Positions 6,316 to 10,814 of a stretch of DNA of 10,814 bases are shown here, piece after piece. How positions within the stretch are numbered: the stretch's first letter is position 1; each line of letters opens with the position of its first letter. This stretch comes from Baffinella frigidus (taxonomy: Eukaryota > Cryptophyceae > Cryptomonadales > Baffinellaceae), in contig MU647178.1 of the NCBI GenBank assembly GCA_026770585.1, positions 55,719-66,532 on the forward strand, read 5' to 3'. Under the pieces are notes generated by a model. That model searched no databases. It was given only the letters and a program-made list of their open reading frames with translations, and was not told the origin of the DNA. The position numbers were made by a program, and so were the translations under genes.

Positions 6316-7007
6316 TCAGTCCTCATCGTCACTATCAAACCCGTCCGCTCTCTGCCACCCCCCTTCCCACCCATCACCCCACGCCTCTACATCCTCCCAA
6401 CTAGCAAGCCCCCCCTCCTCATGAGGGCCGTCTGCCTCCCGCGCCTCCCTACCCTCCCAATCGAGCGCTCCATCTCCATCGCTCCAAGGAGTAGCCGCCC
6501 CTTCAGGCAGCGTCCCCGGCACTGCCCAGGCGTCTCGAAACGCTGTCTCGCCGCCATCTCCACGCACCCCCCCCCCCTCGCCCCCCCTGCTCATCTCGCT
6601 CTCGCTCTCGCCAATGTTGCTCCCACTCCCCCCATCCTCCCCGCTGAACTCCCCCCACCCTGCTCTACCCCGCACCCCGGGGCCGAACCCGCCGTCCGGC
6701 AAGTCCCCCCCACCTTCGTCGCTCAAGTACGACCGATCCCACATCGAAGGGTCCTTCCACCCCTGCGCCTGCCCCCCTGCGCCCTGCCCTCCAAACGCCT
6801 CCCGCCCCTCCACCTCCCCAGCCTCCGCGCGTGCCGGGCCCCCTCCCGCCCCCCACCCGCCCCCCTCCCTTCCCGCCCACCCCCGCTCGTCCCCAGACAC
6901 CACCGCCGGAACACCCAGAGGCGGGCGCGATCCACTGGTAGGCGCCTCCCAATTGCCGCCCGGGCCTCGAGTGTGCTGCATGCCTCCTCTTGGGGGGGTT
7001 GGAGGGG
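6316..7007 (-). CDS. Acidic, Gly/Trp-rich probable terminal exon
   Basis: A 221-codon frame from an ATG at 6981 ends with SWEDVEAWGDGWEGGWQ and GFDSDDED then TGA (6318-6316). It is open upstream to a strong pyrimidine-rich acceptor ending CCCCCCAG at 7008, giving an exon of 692 nt. It also contains MWDRSYLSDEGGGDLPDGGF. The composition is low complexity: Gly, Glu, Asp and Trp, with an acidic tail. It is probably disordered; no domain is recognised. The opposite-strand frames here are Pro/Ala/Arg-rich and look like shadows. The stop lies two bases from MITE copy 4. Upstream exons, if any, would lie beyond the TTTAGGG block. Confidence 0.45.
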
Positions 7008-7062
7008 CTGGGGGGGCGGGGAGCGAGAGAGCGGACGCAAGGAAGCGCGCGACCTGGTTTGG

Positions 7063-7438
7063 GTCTAGGGTTTAGGGTTTAGGGTTTAGGGTTTGGGGTC
7101 TGGGGTTTAGTATTTAGTGTTTAGGGTTTGGGGTTTAGGGTTTAGGGTTTAGGGTTTGGGGTTTGGGGTTTGGGGTTTGGGGTTTAGGGTTCAGGGTTTA
7201 GGGTGTAGGGTGCAGGGTGCAGGGATTAGTGTTTAGACTTTAGGGTTTAGGGTTTAGGGTTTAGGGTTTAGGGTTTAGGGTTTAGAGTTTAGGCTTTAGA
7301 GTTTAGGGTTTAGGGTTTAGGGTTTAGGGTTATGGTTTAGGGTTAGGGTTTAGGGTTCAGGGTTTAGGGGTGAAAGTTTATGGTTTGGGAATTAGGGTTT
7401 AGAGTTTAGGGTTTAGGATTCAGGGCTTAGGGTTTAGG
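7063..7438. repeat. Interstitial telomere-type (TTTAGGG)n block
   Basis: About 375 bp of TTTAGGG with interspersed TTTGGGG, GTGCAGGG and single-base variants. Coding-like sequence lies on both sides, so this is not a chromosome end in the present assembly. Confidence 0.95.
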
Positions 7439-7559
7439 CGTTATGGTGTAGCACCTCGGCGAGCGCCGCAGGGGTTGCAGAATGCGCGCCATCCCAAAAG
7501 TCGGTCTCCACCTGCAACGAGAGAGAAAGGTTCATTGGGGGGGAATGCATGAGCGCACC
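7434..7559 (-). pseudogene. Exon-like fragments of an unrecognised gene
   Basis: After the strong acceptor CTCTCTCGTTGCAG (AG at 7513-7512) the frame reads VETDFWDGAHSATPAALAEV before a possible donor (GCCGAG|GTGCTA, exon end 7455) or a TAA at 7436-7434. Just upstream, after GTCGTAG, is VVINKRVFAGLSG, ending at a donor GTGCGC (7558), which would make a 47-nt intron. The phases of the two pieces do not agree, so one boundary is wrong or the gene is decayed. Confidence 0.3.
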
Positions 7560-7640
7560 CGCTGAGACCGGCGAAGACGCGTTTGTTGATCACCACCTAC
7601 GACGATCCAAAGGAAGGTGAAGGGGGGGGGGAGAGGGAGA

Positions 7641-8070
7641 GGGAGAGAGAGAGAGATCATCCAGCACGACCGCAGACAAGGCTGAGTGCAGACAGCGAGA
7701 GACATGCATTGGATACCCATAATGTCACAAACTCTCGAGTCTTACAGAACGGAATCCAGCCGAGCGCCGCAGGGTCTATCTTGATCAGAAAAGTTATCGG
7801 CGGCCACTTAATGTTTTCAACTTCTCAAAGTTAACAACACTGAGCCAGAGCAAGTCTATGGATGATCCACTTACAGGTTATTCACGAAGTACCTGCAAAA
7901 GGACCCACTCGTTGCTAGTCATTTATCATCCATAGACCCTGCGGCGCTCGGCTGGATTCCGTTCTGTAAGACTCGAGAGTTTGTGACATTATGGGTATCC
8001 AATGCATGTCTCTCGCTGTCTGCACTCAGCCTTGTCTGCGGTCGTGCTGGATGATCTCTCTCTCTCTCCC
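7641..8070. repeat. Perfect 139-bp inverted repeat with 152-bp spacer
   Basis: 7641-7779 and 7932-8070 are exact reverse complements over 139 bp, including a GA/CT microsatellite end. The spacer carries a further 13-bp inverted pair, GTCTATGGATGAT (7854) and its complement (7925). The two identical short frames (starting MGIQCMSLAVCTQ) in opposite orientation are a product of the duplication, not genes. Confidence 0.97.
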
Positions 8071-8090
8071 CACTCGTTGCTATTCATTTA
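7904..8090. repeat. 22-bp direct repeat flanking the right arm
   Basis: CCCACTCGTTGCTA begins copies at 7904-7925 and 8069-8090 that differ at one base. They bracket the right arm of the large inverted repeat exactly. Confidence 0.85.
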
Positions 8091-8187
8091 GGGGGCCCGC
8101 TACACGGGGCAGGTGCCTAGTTGGTTTCAAATTGACCGACGGAAGGATAGTGTGCCGATGTGTAGCGTCCTGGCGTGAGGTCCGAGC

Positions 8188-8300
8188 GAGGCGCTGAGAT
8201 CAGAGGCGCTGAGATGACTGGGGGCAGTGGGCGGGAGAGAGAGAGCGAGAGAGAGAGAGAGAGAGAGAGAGGGAGATGGAGCGAGCGAGAGGGGGGGGGG
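8188..8300. repeat. Small tandem repeat and (GA)n microsatellite
   Basis: GAGGCGCTGAGAT occurs at 8188 and 8203, followed by a GA-rich microsatellite at 8233-8290 and a poly-G run. From 8071 to 8320 no gene is supported. Confidence 0.85.
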
Positions 8301-8323
8301 CGATGGCAGGGGGGCACTCCGCT

Positions 8324-8640
8324 CGCAGACCCCGGGAAGGTATCAAGGTGGACAACACAAAACAACAACGTCACAACTTGACGGCGTTGGTACCCAACTT
8401 TTGGAATTGTTTGATTGTTTTCGTGGCCTACAGATCAGTAGCCGGCTCTGCAAGACCTTGCAGCCGAGGTCTCGCAGAACCAGGGAAGTTATCACGGTGG
8501 CCATGTTGGTGGCAATCTGCAGCCAAGCACCTCGCTTCCTTCACCTTGCAGCCTGTGGGAACCAGGGAAGTTATCACGGTGGCCATGGCACCTTGCCTCC
8601 CGCACCTTGCAGTCTGTGGGCCACTTTCTGGGAGCCATTG
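8324..8640. repeat. Degenerate direct repeats with CAGGGAAGTTATCACGG
   Basis: A 29-bp exact block occurs at 8477-8505 and 8559-8587. A weaker earlier copy (CGCAGACCCCGGGAAGGTAT) starts at 8324. ACCTTGCAGYCTGTGGG recurs near 8541 and 8602. Frames are open on both strands, but I see no family signature, so I call it repeat. Confidence 0.75.
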
Positions 8641-8782
8641 CTGGTACAAAGATGGCAGGTTAGGGTATAGGGTTGAGGGTTTCACAAAGATAACAAGTTA
8701 GGGTGTAGGGCTTAAAAAACTTAAGCAGGTTATGTACCAAAATTTAAACAGGTTTCAAACACTTCAACAGGTTATGCACGAC

Positions 8783-8904
8783 CTTGAGGCCGAGGTGCTC
8801 GACGAAGGCGGCAGAATCGAGGGCTGCGTCGACTAGCTGTACCTCGTCTCGTATCCCGTGCGACACCAGGCACCGTAGCCCTGCCACCGTGAGCCCAGTC
8901 AATT
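8783..8904 (-). CDS. Helical exon-like segment L, unrecognised gene
   Basis: After the acceptor TTTATTTTCCAG (AG at 8906-8905) the minus strand reads LTGLTVAGLRCLVSHGIRDE then VQLVDAALDSAAFVEHLGLK, 40 codons, before a possible donor CAAG|GTCGTG. The alternating hydrophobic, Ala/Leu-rich pattern suggests paired helices as in HEAT or ARM solenoids. This is inference from pattern only. The upstream segment R is a diverged duplicate of its first half. Confidence 0.4.
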
Positions 8905-8910
8905 CTGGAA

Positions 8911-9190
8911 AATAAATCGTGTTAATTTTAAATAAATCGCGTTAATTTAGAGCGGGTCTCTCATTAGTTGACACCTTTTTCGGTCGAAAACAAAATAAAT
9001 GGTGAACAAAATGAGTCAACTTGTGTAGTAAATTTCACTGCGAGAAAAAAAGAATTCTCATTTCAATGAAATTTACTACACAAGTTGACTCATTTTGTTC
9101 ACCATTTATTTTGTTTTCGAGGTCCGAATCGTGTCAACTAATGAGAGACCCGCTCTAACAGGCGCTATAAAATAAATCGTGTTAATTTCA
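8911..9190. repeat. 20-bp AT-rich units around the foldback element
   Basis: AATAAATCGTGTTAATTTTA (8911-8930) and a tandem variant (8931-8949) precede the foldback; a third copy (9171-9190) follows it. On the minus strand these form the pyrimidine-rich intron end before segment L. Confidence 0.85.
8947..9158. mobile_element. 212-bp foldback MITE
   Basis: The outer arms 8947-8974 and 9131-9158 are perfect 28-bp inverted repeats (TTAGAGCGGGTCTCTCATTA). After a 9-10 nt mismatch, the inner arms 8984-9037 and 9067-9120 match perfectly over 54 bp. The centre is 29 bp. TA lies at both outer edges, compatible with a TA target duplication. No coding capacity. Confidence 0.92.
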
Positions 9191-9191
9191 C

Positions 9192-9238
9192 AGACGCTAG
9201 TAGACACCGTAGGCCTGCCAGCGTTCGCCCAATCAATG
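9192..9238 (-). pseudogene. Exon-like segment R, duplicate of segment L
   Basis: After CGGCATCCCAG (AG at 9240-9239) the frame reads LIGRTLAGLRCLLAS, aligning with LTGLTVAGLRCLVSH of segment L at the same phase, then a possible donor GTGAAA. End phase 0 does not fit the start phase of L, so the two would not be spliced together as drawn. Confidence 0.35.
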
Positions 9239-9289
9239 CTGGGATGCCGAAGCATCGGGGTTCCTACGGATAAGGTAACGGTCCCTTTG

Positions 9290-9372
9290 GGGTGTAGGGT
9301 GTAGGGTGTAGGGTGTAGGGTGTAGGGTGTAGGGTGTAGGGTGTAGGGTTTAGGGATTAGTGTTTAGAGTTG
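9290..9372. repeat. Homogeneous (TGTAGGG)n then TTTAGGG tract
   Basis: About eight perfect TGTAGGG units are followed by TTTAGGG variants. The uniform variant suggests local amplification of one altered unit. Confidence 0.9.
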
Positions 9373-9379
9373 AGGGTTT

Positions 9380-9446
9380 CGTGCGCACGCTGCTGGGATG
9401 CACGCTGCTGGGATGCCGTGCGCGCGCGCTCTCTCTCTCTCTCTCT
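9380..9446. repeat. Short duplication and (CT)n microsatellite
   Basis: CACGCTGCTGGGATG is repeated at 9386 and 9401, followed by a CT run at 9429-9447. Confidence 0.85.
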
Positions 9447-9509
9447 CCCCCTGGGGGCGACTAGCCTGCCGGCGGGGCCCTCCCACCGGGTCCGCGTCAC
9501 GCCTGCCAC

Positions 9510-9650
9510 CCTAGCTCTGTCTCACTCGGGATGACCGACTTTTCTCAAGTTGACATGCTGGGTGTGCGGTACAAATGTGTCAACTTTGGAGCGGGGAATA
9601 GCCCGGGGGAAGCAGATTGGTGAGCCCAAATAGACTGAGACAAAGCTAGG
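9510..9650. mobile_element. AAGTTGAC-hairpin element, copy C, with TIRs
   Basis: Ends CCTAGCTCTGTCTCACTC and GACTGAGACAAAGCTAGG are inverted repeats matching at 16 of 18. An internal AAGTTGAC (9547) and GTCAACTTT (9579) bracket GCTGGGTGTGCGGTACAAAT. In reverse orientation it aligns with copy B. A TA-type duplication inside CTAG is possible. Confidence 0.8.
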
Positions 9651-9815
9651 CTCCCCCATCACCTCAACAACGCCTGCGAAACGCGAACCCCGTCATCGTT
9701 TGAAGCTCATGGTCGTTGGAAACCCGTGGTCGTTTGCAACCGTCGTCGAGCACGGGCAGGGCGAGGTATGGACATGGTATGGTATGTCAGAAGTCGTTTT
9801 CTTAAGTCACCCTCC

Positions 9816-9893
9816 CATAAATATGTCAACTTAGCATTCCACGCAGAAAGCTAGAATGCTAAGTTGACATATTTATGCTAAGTTGACATATTT
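9816..9893. repeat. 24-bp stem-loop with 19-bp tandem arm
   Basis: 9816-9839 and 9854-9877 are perfect 24-bp inverted repeats around a 14-nt loop. The right arm is partly duplicated: ATGCTAAGTTGACATATTT at 9856-9874 and again at 9875-9893. Confidence 0.92.
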
Positions 9894-9923
9894 ATGCATC
9901 ACGGCCGCGTTGGTACCAAAAAC

Positions 9924-10001
9924 CTGGTGCATCTCTTTGGAGGCGGGGAGCACCTCGGCAGGCGAGAGTTGGTCCCAGACCCAGCAGGCGAGGCACGTGC
10001 C
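9924..10001 (-). CDS. Exon-like segment, unrecognised gene
   Basis: Between the acceptor GGGTGCGCACAG (AG at 10003-10002) and the donor CCAG|GTTTTT, 78 nt read LACWVWDQLSPAEVLPASKE followed by MHQ. The composition is protein-like and similar in style to the fragment near 7455-7511 (both contain a WD and an AEV). Another frame is also open, so the choice is tentative. Confidence 0.35.
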
Positions 10002-10020
10002 CTGTGCGCACCCAGAGAGG

Positions 10021-10205
10021 GGTTGGGGTTCAGGGTTTAGGGTTCAGTTAGGGTTCGAGGTTTGAGGGTTCGAGATCAGGGTTTAGTGTTTAGTGTTTAG
10101 GGTTTAGGGTTTAGGGTAAGGCGTGCTGCATCAGAGAGGCCAGGCGGGCCTGAGTGGATGACTCTAACCCTCCAACCCCTAATCCCTAAACCCTAAACCG
10201 CAAAC
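10021..10205. repeat. Telomere-like tracts in opposite orientations around a short frame
   Basis: TTTAGGG-type sequence at 10021-10117 and complementary CCCTAAA at 10166-10200 flank about 50 bp. There the minus strand, after CCACTCAG, reads ARLASLMQHALP then TAA formed by the telomere-like repeat. This may be an exon remnant truncated by the repeat. Confidence 0.75.
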
Positions 10206-10235
10206 CCGCCCCAGGCATGACGAGCGATGGGATAC

Positions 10236-10371
10236 CTAACTGTCTCAATCTATTTGGTCTCACTAATTTGGGGAGACCAGGCTGTTTTCAGCACCAACGT
10301 TGACGGATTTGTACCACACACCCAGCATGTCAACATTGAATAGTCGGTCACTTCGAGTGAGGCAGAGCTGG
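10236..10371. mobile_element. AAGTTGAC-hairpin element, copy B
   Basis: It begins CTAACTGTCTCAATCTATTT and ends GAGTGAGGCAGAGCTGG. The middle CGTTGACGGATTTGTACCAC and CACCCAGCATGTCAAC corresponds to copies A and C. Confidence 0.75.
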
Positions 10372-10513
10372 GAGGCCTCTCACGGAATGACCGGCAGGCC
10401 ACGCCAGGTCACAAGTCGGAAATTTCAGGATACAAGTAGTTTTTGAAAAACGTACCCGGGTCCGGAAATTCTGTATTCGGATCGGACGTGGAAAAGACGA
10501 GGAGTTGCGTGTC

Positions 10514-10539
10514 GATAGGTGGCTACGATAGGTGGCTAC
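10514..10539. repeat. 13-bp tandem duplication
   Basis: GATAGGTGGCTAC occurs twice head to tail. The interval 10372-10600 shows no gene I can support on either strand. Confidence 0.85.
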
Positions 10540-10606
10540 GTACCATTCAGTACCACGAAACGAACCGTTGCGTCCTGACATTCCCAGTATGCCCGGCCGT
10601 GGGTAC

Positions 10607-10676
10607 CTGAGAGGATGACGAGGGCACCCAGCTGCTGCGGGAACGCGTGCACCGCCACCGCCGCCACCAGCGAGGC
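10607..10676 (-). CDS. Helical exon-like segment at the window's right edge
   Basis: Between an acceptor CCCCAG (AG at 10678-10677), formed at the edge of the TTTGGGG tract, and the donor TCAG|GTACCC, the minus strand reads ASLVAAVAVHAFPQQLGALV then ILS. This is a hydrophobic helix pair typical in style of alpha-solenoid repeats. It ends in phase 1. No family can be named from so short a piece. Confidence 0.4.
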
Positions 10677-10787
10677 CTGGGGTTTGGGGTTTTGGGTTTG
10701 TGGGTTGGGGTTTGGGGTTTGGGGTTTAGGGTTTGAGGTTTAGGGTTTGGAGTTTAGAGCCTCCCTACCACCAGCGAGGCCTGGGGT
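10664..10787. repeat. 20-bp duplication bracketing a TTTGGGG/TTTAGGG tract
   Basis: CCACCAGCGAGGCCTGGGGT occurs at 10664-10683 and again at 10768-10787, with about 80 bp of telomere-like repeat between. Telomere-like sequence resumes at 10784-10814. Confidence 0.9.
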
Positions 10788-10814
10788 AGGGTTTGGGATT
10801 TAGGGTTTGGGGTT

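Noticed and set aside
6265-7068. Plus-strand 267-codon open frame
   Set aside because: It starts in the MITE and is Pro/Arg/Leu-rich low complexity; it is the antisense of the acidic Gly/Trp frame that has a better exon structure.
7063-7438. A true chromosome end
   Set aside because: The TTTAGGG block is imperfect and unique sequence continues on both sides.
7532-8197. Two identical short frames beginning MGIQCMSLAV in opposite orientations
   Set aside because: They are the same sequence in the two arms of the inverted repeat and lack any independent coding support.
8477-8640. Armadillo-type repeats encoded on the plus strand
   Set aside because: The short EVITVAM resemblance comes from a 29-bp nucleotide repeat; spacing and other armadillo positions are missing.
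7641-9893. CRISPR array
   Set aside because: Repeats are inverted, of mixed length and irregularly spaced, and the DNA is eukaryotic in character.
10348-10581. Minus-strand 77-codon frame
   Set aside because: Begins in low-support sequence, crosses a 13-bp tandem duplication and ends in TIR-element sequence; composition shows no protein signature.

Overview
The window looks like nuclear DNA of a eukaryotic microalga, not bacterial or organellar DNA. It has short coding segments bounded by GT...AG splice signals, a long block of TTTAGGG-type repeats, several smaller blocks of variants (TTTGGGG, TGTAGGG, CCCTAGA), microsatellites and many non-autonomous inverted-repeat elements. The recurring MITE ends read in frame as SEVPLY or RGTSLIRN. 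I recall these peptides as common in predicted proteins of cryptophyte algae, so a cryptophyte is my best guess. That is memory-based, low confidence and unchecked.

Layout. Positions 72-1219 hold, on the minus strand, the 3' part of a split gene: an ankyrin-repeat exon followed by exons of a charged coiled coil. Each inferred intron coincides with or contains a dispersed repeat. Positions 1260-3060 are repeat-rich, with a 20-bp palindrome, a hairpin cluster, short tandem repeats and degenerate CCCTAAA tracts. Positions 3100-3540 are GC-rich and may be a promoter region or a weak minus-strand gene. Positions 3901-5189 hold the best gene, on the plus strand: four exons of a zinc-ribbon protein with an Asn/Gly-rich middle and a clear C-terminus. 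Its exons join in frame across three introns. Positions 5190-6314 carry three full MITEs, a fragment, and a second TIR element. Positions 6316-7007 are a minus-strand acidic, Gly-rich, probably terminal exon that stops two bases from a MITE. A 375-bp TTTAGGG block follows.

Positions 7434-10676 contain scattered minus-strand exon-like segments, rich in helix-forming hydrophobic residues, resembling an alpha-solenoid (HEAT/ARM-like) gene that may be decayed. They are separated by a perfect 139-bp inverted repeat, a 212-bp foldback element, degenerate direct repeats, telomere-like tracts and TIR elements that share the octamer AAGTTGAC.

Main result: several repeat families here behave like introners, meaning mobile elements that become introns. 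A 117-bp MITE with TA target duplication splits two reading frames at a G-TA site. In both cases a 107-nt GT-AG intron starting at that G and ending inside the element would leave the frame intact with a 12-nt scar. A separate 67-244-bp family coincides with two further inferred introns. All splice sites are predictions from sequence only.
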